NCBI GenBank assembly: GCA_947453205.1
Contig: CANGFT010000010.1
Span: forward strand, 1 to 64,000
Reading direction: 5' to 3'
Source of the DNA: Beijerinckiaceae bacterium
GTDB taxonomy: Bacteria; Pseudomonadota; Alphaproteobacteria; Rhizobiales; Beijerinckiaceae
Length of the DNA stretch: 64,000 bases
Part shown: one piece after another, positions 9,012-19,227 of the stretch
Layout: every line of letters starts with the position of its first letter
Numbering within the stretch: the first letter of the stretch is position 1
Translations under genes and position numbers: made by a program
The notes under the pieces: generated by a model
Database searches by the model: none
Told to the model about the DNA's origin: nothing
What the model saw: only the letters and a program-made list of their open reading frames with translations

Positions 9012-9836
9012 ATGCCCGACATAGCAGCCATCATCCAGACCCATGCGGCCAACCCCTGGGCCTATCTGCCGCTTGCGGTCCTGCTTGGCGCCCTCCACGC
9101 GCTGGAGCCCGGCCATTCCAAGAGCATGATGGCCGCCTTCGTGGTGGCGACGCGCGGCACGCCCGCGCAGGCGGCGCTTCTGGGCGGCTCGGCCGCGCTG
9201 GGGCATACGCTCGTGGTCTGGGCGCTCGCGGCGGCGGGGCTGTGGCTGGGCGAGGCGCTGATCGTCGAAAAGGCCGAGCCATGGCTGATCCTGATCTCCG
9301 GCCTGATGATCCTTGGCCTCGCCTGGCGCATTCTCGTGCTGTTCCGCCGGGAACACGACGAACACGATCATCATCACCACGATCATCACGACCACCATGG
9401 GCATGACCACCATGACCATGATCACCACCACGATCACCACGGCCATGACGCCCCCAGGCTCTCCCATGCGCAGGAGCACGAGCGCGAAATCTCCGAGCGT
9501 TTCGCAGGCCGCAAGGTGGGCAATGGCGCCATCGCATGGTTCGGCCTGACCGCAGGCCTCATGCCCTGCCCTTCGGCCGTGGCGGTGCTGCTGATCTGCC
9601 TGCAGAGCCGCGCCTTCTCGCTGGGCTTCGGGATGGTGGCGAGCTTCAGCCTCGGCCTCGCCATCACCCTCATCTCCGTTGGCGTGATGGCGGCCTGGGG
9701 CGCGCGCAAGGCGGCGGAGGGCTGGTCGGGCCTTGCTGGCTGGACCGAGCGCCTGCCCTATCTCTCCGCCGCGCTGGTCGCTCTCATCGGCGTCGTCGTG
9801 ACGCTGCGGGGCTTGCTGGCGACAGGGCTGATCTGA
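9012..9836 (+). CDS. rcnA: Nickel/cobalt efflux protein, NicO/RcnA family
   Basis: LHALEPGHSKSMMAAFVVATRGT, HxxxxD/H-rich cytosolic loop, GLTAGLMPCPSAVAVLLICLQ; 4-bp gap to the RcnR-like gene. Confidence 0.9.
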   Translation: MPDIAAIIQTHAANPWAYLPLAVLLGALHALEPGHSKSMMAAFVVATRGTPAQAALLGGSAALGHTLVVWALAAAGLWLGEALIVEKAEPWLILISGLMILGLAWRILVLFRREHDEHDHHHHDHHDHHGHDHHDHDHHHDHHGHDAPRLSHAQEHEREISERFAGRKVGNGAIAWFGLTAGLMPCPSAVAVLLICLQSRAFSLGFGMVASFSLGLAITLISVGVMAAWGARKAAEGWSGLAGWTERLPYLSAALVALIGVVVTLRGLLATGLI

Positions 9837-10181
9837 TCAGACCGCAAAGCTCGTCCCGCACCCGCATGAGGCGGTGGCGTTGGGGTTTTCGATCTTGAAG
9901 CTCTGGCCGATGAGATCGTTGACGAAATCGATCCGCGACCCCCGCAGGAAATCGAGCGACACGCTGTCCACCAGCACCACCGCGCCCTCACGCTCGATCA
10001 CGAGATCGCCGTCCTGACGCTCCTGCGTCACGTCGAAGGCGTATTGGAAGCCCGAGCACCCGCCCCCGTTCACCGCGACGCGCAACATCGACCCCTGCGG
10101 CTCCTTGCGGAGCACATCGTTGATGCGCCGTGCGGCGCGCTCGGTGAGGTCGACTGGCGTGGCGTCTGCGGTTTCATTCAT
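9837..10181 (-). CDS. erpA: Iron-sulfur cluster insertion protein ErpA/HesB family
   Basis: LRVAVNGGGCSGFQYAF ... NPNATASCGCGTSFAV. Start ATG at 10181; the longer track ORF is a spurious upstream extension. Confidence 0.93.
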   Translation of the reverse strand: MNETADATPVDLTERAARRINDVLRKEPQGSMLRVAVNGGGCSGFQYAFDVTQERQDGDLVIEREGAVVLVDSVSLDFLRGSRIDFVNDLIGQSFKIENPNATASCGCGTSFAV

Positions 10182-10283
10182 GGCGGCGCTCTCTATGGAC
10201 CCCGGACTTGCCACGGGTCGCTCCCCAGATATAAGCCCGAGAAGCCGCGCGTTCAACGCACCGCTTCGTGAGAGGGCCATTCC

Positions 10284-11504
10284 TTGACCTTGCAGCCCCC
10301 TTATTCCGCCAATCATGCGCCCTATGCGGTGGACTCGCGCCTGAGCCGGGGCCGCCTCTCGCCCGAAGCCGCCTCCCCCACGCGCACCGAATACCAGCGC
10401 GACCGCGACCGCATCATCCACAGCACCGCCTTCCGCAGGCTGGCCCACAAGACCCAGGTCTTCGTGCCCCATGAGGGCGACCACTACCGCACCCGCCTCA
10501 CCCATACGATCGAGGTCGGCCAGATCGCCCGCGCCATCGCCCGCTCGCTGCGGCTGGATGAAGACCTCGCCGAGGCCCTCGCCCTCGCCCACGATCTCGG
10601 CCACACGCCCTTCGGCCATACGGGCGAGGATGCGCTGGAGGAGGTCATGGAGCCCTATGGGGGCTTCGATCACAACGCGCAGGCGCTGCGCATCGTCACC
10701 AGCCTTGAAAAACGCTACGCCGATTATGACGGGCTGAACCTGTCCTGGGAGACGCTGGAGGGCCTCGTCAAACATAATGGCCCGCTCCTGCGGCGCGACG
10801 GCTCGCCCATCGCCAAATATGCCGCGCGCGGCCTGCCCGTGGCCATCCTCGAATTCGACGCGCGCCTGCCGCTTGATCTGGCGAGCTACGCCAGCGCCGA
10901 GGCGCAGGCAGCCGCCATCGCCGACGACGTCGCCTATGACGCCCATGACATCGACGATGGACTGCGCGCGGGGCTGTTCACCATCGAGGATCTGCGCGGG
11001 GTCGAATTTGTAGGCGATCTCGTGCGGGAGATCGAGGCGAAGCACCCGGGCCTGGAGCGCAACCGCTTCGTCCATGAACTGGGGCGGCGCCTCATCACGC
11101 GCTTTGTCGAGGACGCCATCCGCGAGGGCGCCGGACGCCTCGCCGCAGCCGCTCCCGAAAGCGCCCACGAGGTGCGCGCGCAGGATCGGCCCATGGTGAC
11201 CTTTTCAGACGCCATGCAGGCGGCGGACAAGGCGATCAAGGGCTTTCTCTATCCCCATATGTATCGCCACCCCAAGGTGATGAAGGTGCGCATCGAGGCC
11301 GCCGAAGTGGTGCGCCGCATCGCCCGCGCATTTCTGGCCGACCCCGCGCTCATGCCCGGCGAATGGGCCGCAGGCGCGCAGGCGATCAGGGGCGACGAAA
11401 CCCGCACGGCCCGGCTCATCTGCGACTATATCGCGGGCATGACCGACCGCTATGCGCTCATCGAGCACCAGCGATTGTTCGGCGAGGCGCCCACGCTGCG
11501 GTAG
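10284..11504 (+). CDS. dgt: Deoxyguanosinetriphosphate triphosphohydrolase-like protein
   Basis: [46 protein letters not shown] (HD domain). Confidence 0.93.
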   Translation: MTLQPPYSANHAPYAVDSRLSRGRLSPEAASPTRTEYQRDRDRIIHSTAFRRLAHKTQVFVPHEGDHYRTRLTHTIEVGQIARAIARSLRLDEDLAEALALAHDLGHTPFGHTGEDALEEVMEPYGGFDHNAQALRIVTSLEKRYADYDGLNLSWETLEGLVKHNGPLLRRDGSPIAKYAARGLPVAILEFDARLPLDLASYASAEAQAAAIADDVAYDAHDIDDGLRAGLFTIEDLRGVEFVGDLVREIEAKHPGLERNRFVHELGRRLITRFVEDAIREGAGRLAAAAPESAHEVRAQDRPMVTFSDAMQAADKAIKGFLYPHMYRHPKVMKVRIEAAEVVRRIARAFLADPALMPGEWAAGAQAIRGDETRTARLICDYIAGMTDRYALIEHQRLFGEAPTLR

Positions 11505-11563
11505 GCCCTTGTCGCCGCCCCCTCATTCGTGCAGCCTGCGCAGAACGACCAAGGGGGGAGACC

Positions 11564-12589
11564 ATGAAAACCATTCAAAAGACGCGCGGCCTTCTGATCG
11601 GCTGTCTGGCCATGCTGGCGCTTTCGCAAGCCTGTGCGCAGGACGCCGAGAAAGCCTTCTTCCACGGCAAGACCGTCCGCATGGTCGTGGGCTCGGGCAC
11701 GGGCGGGGGCTATGACGTCTATGCCCGGCTCATCGCGCCCTATCTGTCGAAGGCGCTCGACGCGACGGTCATCGTCGAGAACCAGCCGGGCGCAGGCGGC
11801 ATCACCTCCATGAACCGCCTCTACGCCAGCCCGCCCGATGGGCTCACCATGTCATTCGCCAATGGCACCTCCGCCGCCTTCGCACAGATCACCGACCAGC
11901 CGGGCCTGCGGTTCGATCTGGCTGAGTTCGATTATCTCGCCACCGTCGGCGCCCCTCCCGGCCTCTGGCTCGTGGGGCCGGACCCCGAGGCGACCCAGCT
12001 CAAGGACGCCATCGCGTCGAAGAAGATCTGGCGCTGGGCGGCGTCGGGTCCGGCGGATGGTCTGGGCAATGGCGCGGCCTTCACCTGCGCGGCCCTGAAG
12101 ATCGAATGCCAGATCGTGATGGGCTACACCGGCAGCAACCAGGCGGCCCTTGCGGTGACCAAGGGCGAGATGGACGCGGTCTATATTCCGGAGTCCTCGG
12201 CCAATCATTTCGTCAAGGCGAAGCAGAATTTCGCGCTCGCCACCGTGGCCCGCAAGAAGTCGCGCTGGTTCCTCGATCGGCCCACGATCTTCGAAGGCCT
12301 CGACATCGACGCGGACGGCCAGTGGCTGCTCGATTTTCTGGGCGGCGTCGAAGACCTCGGCCGTTTGATGATCCTGCCGCCCCATGTGCCGAAGGAGCGG
12401 CTCGCCTATCTCCAGCGCGTGGTGAAAGAGGTGCTCCACGATCCCCAGCTCATCGCCGATGGGGAGCGCACCGAACGCATCATCGAATATCTCGACCCCC
12501 AGAGCACCCTCGCCAATGTGCGCTCGGTCGTGTCGAAGATCACGCCGGAGCAGAAGGCGCGGGTGAAGGCTCTGGTGACGCGGGGGTGA
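11564..12589 (+). CDS. Bug/TctC-family tripartite tricarboxylate transporter substrate-binding protein
   Basis: Signal peptide/lipobox-like start, GGGYDVYARLIAPYL, VIVENQPGAGGITSMN. Confidence 0.85.
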   Translation: MKTIQKTRGLLIGCLAMLALSQACAQDAEKAFFHGKTVRMVVGSGTGGGYDVYARLIAPYLSKALDATVIVENQPGAGGITSMNRLYASPPDGLTMSFANGTSAAFAQITDQPGLRFDLAEFDYLATVGAPPGLWLVGPDPEATQLKDAIASKKIWRWAASGPADGLGNGAAFTCAALKIECQIVMGYTGSNQAALAVTKGEMDAVYIPESSANHFVKAKQNFALATVARKKSRWFLDRPTIFEGLDIDADGQWLLDFLGGVEDLGRLMILPPHVPKERLAYLQRVVKEVLHDPQLIADGERTERIIEYLDPQSTLANVRSVVSKITPEQKARVKALVTRG

Positions 12590-12639
12590 TTAAAGCGCGA
12601 ATCAAAAACTGAATTATGATTGCGCGACGTTTGCAGCTT

Positions 12640-12785
12640 CTCTCCCCCTTGTGGGGAGAGATTAGAGAGTGGGGGTCGTGAGGCCTTTGTCGTGAACGCC
12701 TTTAACTGACGCGCTCGCGATCATCATGCGCAGACCCCCACCCCGTCCGCTGACGCGGCCGACCCTCCCCACAAGGGGGGAGGGT
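12640..12785. repeat. Palindromic intergenic repeat, copy A (RPE/REP-like)
   Basis: ctctcccccttgtggggagag ... gtgggggtcgtgaggcc ... cagacccccaccccgtccgctgacgcggccgaccctccccacaaggggggaggg; matches 23068..23214. Confidence 0.85.
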
Positions 12786-12790
12786 AATTT

Positions 12791-14560
12791 TCACTTCTCC
12801 GGCGGGTTCACCCGGATGTGCAGCTCGCGCATCTGCTTGTTGGTCGGCTCCGACGGCGCGCCCATGAGGATGTCTTCGGCGCGCTGGTTCATCGGGAACA
12901 AAGCGACTTCGCGCAGGTTCTGCTCGCCCGCCAGCAGCATGATGACGCGGTCGACGCCCGCCGCCATGCCGCCATGGGGCGGCGCGCCATACTGGAAGGC
13001 GCGATACATGCCGCCGAAGCGCTCGACCACAGTCTCCTCGCCATAGCCCGCGATCTCGAAGGCCTTCACCATGGCCTTGGGGCGATGGTTGCGGATGCCG
13101 CCCGAGGCGATCTCATAGCCATTGCAGGCGATGTCGTACTGGAACGCCTTGATGGTCAGGGGATCCTGCGTCTCAAGCGCCTCAAGCCCGCCCTGCGGCA
13201 TGGAGAAGGGGTTGTGGGAGAAGTCGACCTTCTTCTCGTCCTCGTTCCATTCGAACATGGGGAAGTCGACGATCCAGGCGAGTTCGAAGCGGTTCTCGTC
13301 GATGAGCCCCATGTCCTGCCCGACCTTGGTGCGCGCGGCGCCGGCGAACTTCGCGAATTTTTCAGGGTCGCCCGCGGCGAAGAAACAGGCGTCGCCGGCC
13401 TCAAGGCCCATCTGCACGCGGATGGCCTCCGCACGCTCGGGGCCGATGTTGTTGGCGATGGGGCCGGCCGCGCCATCCTCGCGCCAGAAGATGTAGCCAA
13501 GGCCCGGCTGGCCCTCGCTCTGCGCCCAGGAGTTCATGCGGTCGCAGAAGGTGCGCTGCCCGCCCTTGGGCGCGGGGATCGCCCAGACCTCGTTCTTCGG
13601 GGCTTCAAGCATGCGCGCGAATACCTTGAAGTTGGAGCCGCGGAAATGCTCGGACACATCCTGCATGACGAGGGGGTTGCGCAGATCGGGCTTGTCCGAG
13701 CCATATTTGCGCATGGCCTCGGCATAGGGAATGCGCGGCCAGTTGTGCGTGACGGGGCGACCGCCACCGAACTCCTCGAAAATGCCGGTGATGACGGGCT
13801 CGATGGCCTCGAAGACGTCTTCCTGGGTGACGAAGCTCATTTCGAGGTCGAGCTGATAGAACTCGCCGGGCAGACGGTCGGCGCGCGGGTCTTCATCACG
13901 GAAGCAGGGCGCGATCTGGAAATAGCGGTCGAAGCCCGCCATCATCAGGAGCTGCTTGTACTGCTGGGGCGCCTGCGGCAGGGCGTAGAACTTGCCGGGA
14001 TGAATGCGCGAGGGCACGAGGAAGTCGCGCGCGCCTTCGGGACTCGAGGCCGTAAGAATCGGCGTCGCGAATTCATTGAAGCCCGCGCCTTTCATGCGCC
14101 GACGCATGGCGTCGACCACATTCACGCGCAGCATGATGTTTTTATGCAGGCGCTCGCGGCGCAGGTCGAGGAAGCGATATTTGAGGCGCGTCTCCTCGGG
14201 ATAGTCCTGATCGCCGAAGACCGGCAGCGGCAATTCCGCCGCCTGGCCGAGCACCTCGATCTCCGTGACATAGATCTCGACCTGGCCGGTCGCCATGTCC
14301 GCGTTTTCGGTGCCTTCGGGGCGGGCGCGCACCTTGCCGTCAAAGCGCACGACCCATTCGGCGCGCAGCGTCTCAGCGGCGGCGAAGGCATTTGAATCGG
14401 GGTCCACGACGCATTGGGTCATGCCGTAGTGGTCGCGCAGGTCGATGAAGAGGACGCCGCCGTGGTCGCGGATGCGGTGGCACCAGCCCGACAGGCGAAT
14501 GTCCTGCCCGATCAGGGAGGCGGCGGGCTCGGCGCAGGTATGGGAACGATAGCGATGCAT
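12791..14560 (-). CDS. aspS: Aspartyl-tRNA synthetase
   Basis: [12 protein letters not shown]..., [58 protein letters not shown]. Confidence 0.96.
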   Translation of the reverse strand: MHRYRSHTCAEPAASLIGQDIRLSGWCHRIRDHGGVLFIDLRDHYGMTQCVVDPDSNAFAAAETLRAEWVVRFDGKVRARPEGTENADMATGQVEIYVTEIEVLGQAAELPLPVFGDQDYPEETRLKYRFLDLRRERLHKNIMLRVNVVDAMRRRMKGAGFNEFATPILTASSPEGARDFLVPSRIHPGKFYALPQAPQQYKQLLMMAGFDRYFQIAPCFRDEDPRADRLPGEFYQLDLEMSFVTQEDVFEAIEPVITGIFEEFGGGRPVTHNWPRIPYAEAMRKYGSDKPDLRNPLVMQDVSEHFRGSNFKVFARMLEAPKNEVWAIPAPKGGQRTFCDRMNSWAQSEGQPGLGYIFWREDGAAGPIANNIGPERAEAIRVQMGLEAGDACFFAAGDPEKFAKFAGAARTKVGQDMGLIDENRFELAWIVDFPMFEWNEDEKKVDFSHNPFSMPQGGLEALETQDPLTIKAFQYDIACNGYEIASGGIRNHRPKAMVKAFEIAGYGEETVVERFGGMYRAFQYGAPPHGGMAAGVDRVIMLLAGEQNLREVALFPMNQRAEDILMGAPSEPTNKQMRELHIRVNPPEK

Positions 14561-14787
14561 GAGGGCCTCGGGACTCAATTTCGGCGCGGACGCGGTTGAG
14601 CGCGTGTGTAGGGGAAAACGGGGATCGGGGAAAGGTGGGGGATGCAGGTCTGCGCCATAAGCCGTTGCGTCAGGACCGCGGACATTCCCCATAAGCTGTG
14701 CAAAAGTCTCCCAATCGGCGAGTCCGCCCTTGAACGGGGGCTTTGCCCTGCAATGATGACGACGCGCAGAAAACTGAGAGTTGAGTC

Positions 14788-14967
14788 ATGTCACAAGGCG
14801 TCAGAATCAGCGATTTCGAGTCGAATTGGCGCAAGTTCGAGCGCATCTCCTGGGGTTTTGTCCAGACCGCTCTGGCCTTCTTTCTGGCGCTCCTGTTCAT
14901 CACAGTGATCCCGGCCCTGGGATTTGTGAGCTTCATCACACTGGTGGCGGAATTGTTGTTCAACTGA
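14788..14967 (+). CDS. Small single-pass membrane protein (59 aa), not in ORF track
   Basis: ATG at 14788 translates to MSQGVRISDFESNWRKFERISWGFVQTALAFFLALLFITVIPALGFVSFITLVAELLFN*. Confidence 0.55.
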   Translation: MSQGVRISDFESNWRKFERISWGFVQTALAFFLALLFITVIPALGFVSFITLVAELLFN

Positions 14968-14976
14968 GCCGGGAGT

Positions 14977-15867
14977 TCAGCGCGCTGGCCGATCGCCCCT
15001 GACGTTCCACATGAGCCCCACGAGGATGAGGGCTGCGCCGAGCCATTCGAGCGGGCTCACCATTTCGCCGAAAATCACCGCTGCGCTGCTCATGCCGAAG
15101 ACCGGGACCAGCAGGGCGAAGGGCGCCGCGAGCGCCGCCGGGTAGCGCGCGAGCAGCCGCGCCCAGACAGCAAAGCCGAAGAGGGTCGCGGCATAGGCGA
15201 GAAAGACCGCGCAGGCGAGGCCGAAGAGGCTGGGATGGAGCAAGGCGTCGAGCCCCGCCTGCCCCTCGACCAGCAGGGACAGTCCCACAAGAGGCAGCGG
15301 CGCGGCGAGGCTCGACCAGACCATGAAACCCATCATGTCCACACGCCCCGCCGTCTTGCCGATCACATTGCCCACGCCCCAGAAAAAGGCTGCGGCGATG
15401 GTCAGCGCAAAGGGGATCAGCGCCGCCCCGCCAAGCCTCTGGCTCCCGATCATGGCGACGCCCAGAAGCGCCACACCCGCCCCGCTGAGCTGCGCCCGCG
15501 TGGGGTTCTCGCCCATGACGAGCCAGGCCAGAAAGATCGTGAAGAAGGCGTGGAGCTGCATCACCAGCGAGGACAGGCCCACCGGCATCCCCAGATGGAT
15601 GGCGATGAAGAGCAGGCCGAATTGCGCGACGCCGATCGTCAGGCCATAGGCCACGACCGTGCGAAACGGCGCGCGCGGCGGTCTGATGAAGAACACCGCA
15701 GGCACGGCTGCGAAAAAGAAGCGGAAGGCGCTGAGCATCAGGGGCGAGAGCTCCACCACGCCCCATTTGATCGGCACGAAGCTCACGCCCCATACCGCCG
15801 CCACCGCCACGGCAAGCATCGTGTCGCGGGCGCTCATGCGGCTGGCGTCCTGAAAGCTTTCACCCAT
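14977..15867 (-). CDS. EamA/DMT-superfamily transporter
   Basis: WGVSFVPIKWGVVELSPLMLSAFRF with ten hydrophobic segments and duplicated EamA pattern. Confidence 0.9.
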   Translation of the reverse strand: MGESFQDASRMSARDTMLAVAVAAVWGVSFVPIKWGVVELSPLMLSAFRFFFAAVPAVFFIRPPRAPFRTVVAYGLTIGVAQFGLLFIAIHLGMPVGLSSLVMQLHAFFTIFLAWLVMGENPTRAQLSGAGVALLGVAMIGSQRLGGAALIPFALTIAAAFFWGVGNVIGKTAGRVDMMGFMVWSSLAAPLPLVGLSLLVEGQAGLDALLHPSLFGLACAVFLAYAATLFGFAVWARLLARYPAALAAPFALLVPVFGMSSAAVIFGEMVSPLEWLGAALILVGLMWNVRGDRPAR

Positions 15868-15871
15868 GTCG

Positions 15872-18421
15872 TCATCTGGCCTTTCGCACTGCCGTCGGCG
15901 GGGGGCTCAACAGCTTCACCATCTCCAATCCCACCAGCATGACGAATCCCGCGCCCGCCACAATCATCAAATCGTCGGCATGAAGCGGGCCGAAAACAAA
16001 AAGATCGCTCGCCACGGGCCAGAGCAGCGAGCCCGCCAGGGTCGCCATCACCGCAGCCAGCACAAGCGCCATGGCGAGGCCGGGCCGCGCGAAGGCCGCC
16101 CGCAACGAGGGCGCGAAGGAGCGGTTCACCAGCACGAGGCAGAGGATCGCAACCACCAGCGCGAAGAAGCAGAGGGCGCGGATCTCCGGCGTCGGCATGG
16201 CCCGCGCCACCGCGATGAAGAACACCGCGACGACGACGCCAAGCGCCGCCAGACCCTGCGCCCCCGCCCAGAGCAGAAGGCCCGGCGAGAACAGCGAGGC
16301 CTGCGGATCGCGCGGCGGGCGGCGCATCACATCCGCTTCATCAGGCTCGGCCTCGAAGACGAGCGAGGAGACGGGGTCGATCACCATTTGCAGAAAGGCG
16401 ATATGCACCGGACCCAGCAAGACAGGCAGGCCGAAGAGCAGCGGCAGCACGGCGAGGCCCGCAACGGGAATATGCACCGCGAAGATGAAGCAGACGGCCT
16501 TGCGCAGATTGTCATAGATGCGCCGTCCCAGACGGATCGCCGCGACGATGGCGCTGAAGTCATCTTCAAGCAGAACGATGGAGGCCGCCTCGCGCGCCAC
16601 ATCCGACCCACGCCCGCCCATGGCGACGCCGATATGGGCGGCCTTGAGAGAGGGCGCGTCATTCACGCCGTCGCCCGTCATGGCGACCACCTCTCCCTGC
16701 CCTTTCAGAGCCTCGACGATGCGCAATTTCTGCTCGGGCATGATGCGGGCGAAGACATGGGTCTGGGGCAGCCGGGCGGCCAGCGCCGCCTCGTCCATGC
16801 CCGCGAGCTCCTCGCCCGTGATGATCGCCCCGGCCCCGATCCCCGCCTCGCTGGCGATGGCGGCGGCGGTGACGGGATAGTCCCCGGTGATCATCATCAC
16901 CCGGACGCCGGCCTGCTGGCACTGCGCCACCGCCTCGCGCACCCCCGCCCGCAGGGGGTCGGCGCGGCCGGCGAGGCCAAGATAATCAACGGCGAAGCCG
17001 CGCGGCGAGCCCGGCAGGTCGCCGCCCCGCCAGATCGCGCGCGCGACGCCCAGCACCCGCAGCCCCTCGCGCGCCATGGCGTCGGCGTCCGCGCGCATCC
17101 TGGCATGGGCCGCCCCATCCAGCCCGCAAAGCTCGGCGATGGCTTCGGGCGCCCCCTTGGCGGCCACCGTCAGCGCGTCGTCTCCATTGAGCGCCCAGAC
17201 ATGGGTGACCGCCAGAAGATCAGGCCGCAGGCCGAAGCGATGGATGAGTTCGTCGCCCCCCTGCCCGGCGCCGCCCTCCGGAAAAAGCTTGTGAAAGGCC
17301 CGCTCCATCGGGTCGACCGGATGGCGCGCGCTCGCCAGCAGACCCGTATGGGCGAGGCCGTGGAAGTCCGCCGCCACCCCTTCCTCCCCGCCGGGGCCAA
17401 GGCGCAGCGCGCCGCCGTCCGCAAGGCGCAGCTCCACAATGGTCATGCGGTTTTCGGTGAGCGTGCCGGTCTTATCGGCGCAAAGCACCGTGGCTGCGCC
17501 AAGCGTCTCGATGGCTGCGGCGCGCCGGGTCAGGACGCCCGCCTTGCTGATGCGCCAGGCGCCCATGGCCATGAAGACCGCAAGCACGACCGGCAGTTCG
17601 GAGGGCAGCATGGACATGCCTATGGCGATGCCCGCCAGCGCCGCCTGCAGCCAGTCGCCGCGCGTATGGCCATAGAGCAGCACGGTCAGCAGGCTGAAGC
17701 TCACGCCCGCCACGGAGAACAGCAGGACCATGCGCTTCGTCTGCGCCTGCAGGCGCGGCGGCTCGCGCTCCAGCGCGGCGAGCGAACGGCCGACGCCCCC
17801 CAGCACCGTGCGGGGCCCGGTCTGCGTCACACGCGCCAGCGCCGAACCGCGCACGATCAGGGAGCCGGAATAGATATGGGGCTGATCTTCTCCGCCGGGC
17901 CTTGAGGGCCCCGCGGGGGCGCCATCGTCGGCGACGCGCTTGCGCACGGGTGCGGACTCGCCGGTCAGAAGCGATTCATCCGCCATGAGGTCGTGGCTTT
18001 GCAGAAGAAGCGCGTCGGCGGGCGCGCGCTCGCCCTCCTCCAGCACCAGCAGATCGCCCCGCGCCACCTCGACGCCCGCGATGCGCAGGCGCTCGCCATC
18101 GCGGATGACGAGGGCGCGCGGGCTCGACAGATTGCGCAGCGCCTCCAGCACGCGCTCCGTGCGGGTCTCCTGCACGATGGTGATGACGATGGAGATCATG
18201 GCGAAGGCGAGAAGGATCAACGCCTCCTTCAGATCGCCAATCGCAAGATAGAGAAGCCCGCTGGCCAGCAGCAGCGCCAGCATGGGCTCGCGCAGCACTT
18301 CGAGCATAATCTTGAGGGGTGTGCGGCGGTCGGCGGCCGGGGGCTCGTTGCGGCCTTCGGCCTCAAGCCGCGCCCGCGCCTGCGCGCTCGTCAAGCCTGC
18401 CAGGGCCTCGCCCATGCTCAA
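15872..18421 (-). CDS. Cation-transporting P-type ATPase
   Basis: VLCADKTGTLTENRMTI phosphorylation motif, MTGDGVNDAPSLKAAHIGVAMG. Confidence 0.93.
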   Translation of the reverse strand: MSMGEALAGLTSAQARARLEAEGRNEPPAADRRTPLKIMLEVLREPMLALLLASGLLYLAIGDLKEALILLAFAMISIVITIVQETRTERVLEALRNLSSPRALVIRDGERLRIAGVEVARGDLLVLEEGERAPADALLLQSHDLMADESLLTGESAPVRKRVADDGAPAGPSRPGGEDQPHIYSGSLIVRGSALARVTQTGPRTVLGGVGRSLAALEREPPRLQAQTKRMVLLFSVAGVSFSLLTVLLYGHTRGDWLQAALAGIAIGMSMLPSELPVVLAVFMAMGAWRISKAGVLTRRAAAIETLGAATVLCADKTGTLTENRMTIVELRLADGGALRLGPGGEEGVAADFHGLAHTGLLASARHPVDPMERAFHKLFPEGGAGQGGDELIHRFGLRPDLLAVTHVWALNGDDALTVAAKGAPEAIAELCGLDGAAHARMRADADAMAREGLRVLGVARAIWRGGDLPGSPRGFAVDYLGLAGRADPLRAGVREAVAQCQQAGVRVMMITGDYPVTAAAIASEAGIGAGAIITGEELAGMDEAALAARLPQTHVFARIMPEQKLRIVEALKGQGEVVAMTGDGVNDAPSLKAAHIGVAMGGRGSDVAREAASIVLLEDDFSAIVAAIRLGRRIYDNLRKAVCFIFAVHIPVAGLAVLPLLFGLPVLLGPVHIAFLQMVIDPVSSLVFEAEPDEADVMRRPPRDPQASLFSPGLLLWAGAQGLAALGVVVAVFFIAVARAMPTPEIRALCFFALVVAILCLVLVNRSFAPSLRAAFARPGLAMALVLAAVMATLAGSLLWPVASDLFVFGPLHADDLMIVAGAGFVMLVGLEMVKLLSPPPTAVRKAR

Positions 18422-18453
18422 CCTCGATCCAACGGCCCATCGGCCGCCGGACG

Positions 18454-19227
18454 TCAGTCGTCCGAGGCCCTGGCGGCTTTCTTCTCGATCAGGGTCACCG
18501 CAATGACCGCGCCCTCGTAAAGCAGCAGCATGGGCGCGACGAGGGCCAGCATGCTGATGACGTCAGGGGGCGTCAGCACTGCGGCGGCCACCGTGATGAT
18601 GACAATGGCGTAGCGGCGTTTCTGTTTCAGGAAGTCGGAGTCGATGACGCCGATATGGCCAAGAAGGGTAAGGATGACCGGCAGCTGGAAGGCGATGCCG
18701 AAGGCGAAGACCAGCGACATCATCAGCGACAGATATTCGCTCACCTTGGGCAGAAGCTCGATGGTCGCCTGCCCGGCCTCGCCGATCTGCTGCATGCTCA
18801 CGGAAAAGCGTATGAGCATGGGCATGACGCCGAAATAGACCAGCACCACCCCAAGCCCGAAGAACAGAGGCGTCGCCACGAGATAGGGCAGGAAAGCGTG
18901 ACGCTCGTGCTTGTAGAGGCCCGGCGCGACGAAGGCGTAGATCTGGCCGGCGATCACGGGAAAGGCGATGAAGGCGGCGCCGAACATGGAGAGCTTCAGA
19001 TTGGTGAAGAACTGTTCGAGAAAATGCGTCGCGATGAGCCTGGCCTTGTCCGGCCCCACGACGCTCACGAAAGGCCCGATCAGCACATTGTAGATGTGAT
19101 GGGCGAAATAGAAGCAGACGAAGAAGGCGACGAGAAAGGCGACGACCGCCTTGATGAGCCGCGCGCGCAGCTCGATCAGGTGCTCCATCAGGGGCGCCTT
19201 GGTGGCTTCGATGTCAGCGTCGGTCAT
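18454..19227 (-). CDS. tatC: Twin-arginine translocase subunit TatC
   Basis: [37 protein letters not shown]. Confidence 0.95.
   Translation of the reverse strand: MTDADIEATKAPLMEHLIELRARLIKAVVAFLVAFFVCFYFAHHIYNVLIGPFVSVVGPDKARLIATHFLEQFFTNLKLSMFGAAFIAFPVIAGQIYAFVAPGLYKHERHAFLPYLVATPLFFGLGVVLVYFGVMPMLIRFSVSMQQIGEAGQATIELLPKVSEYLSLMMSLVFAFGIAFQLPVILTLLGHIGVIDSDFLKQKRRYAIVIITVAAAVLTPPDVISMLALVAPMLLLYEGAVIAVTLIEKKAARASDD

Noticed and set aside
9349-9450. Repetitive CAC/CAT/GAC tract as possible CRISPR or satellite repeat
   Set aside because: In frame and encodes the RcnA His-rich loop; no repeat-spacer structure.
12818-14395. 525-aa plus ORF antisense to aspS
   Set aside because: Shadow ORF; AspRS motifs on the minus strand are decisive.
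15866-17905. 679-aa plus ORF antisense to the P-type ATPase
   Set aside because: Arg/His/Gln-rich shadow translation; the ATPase frame carries DKTGT and TGDGVNDAP motifs.
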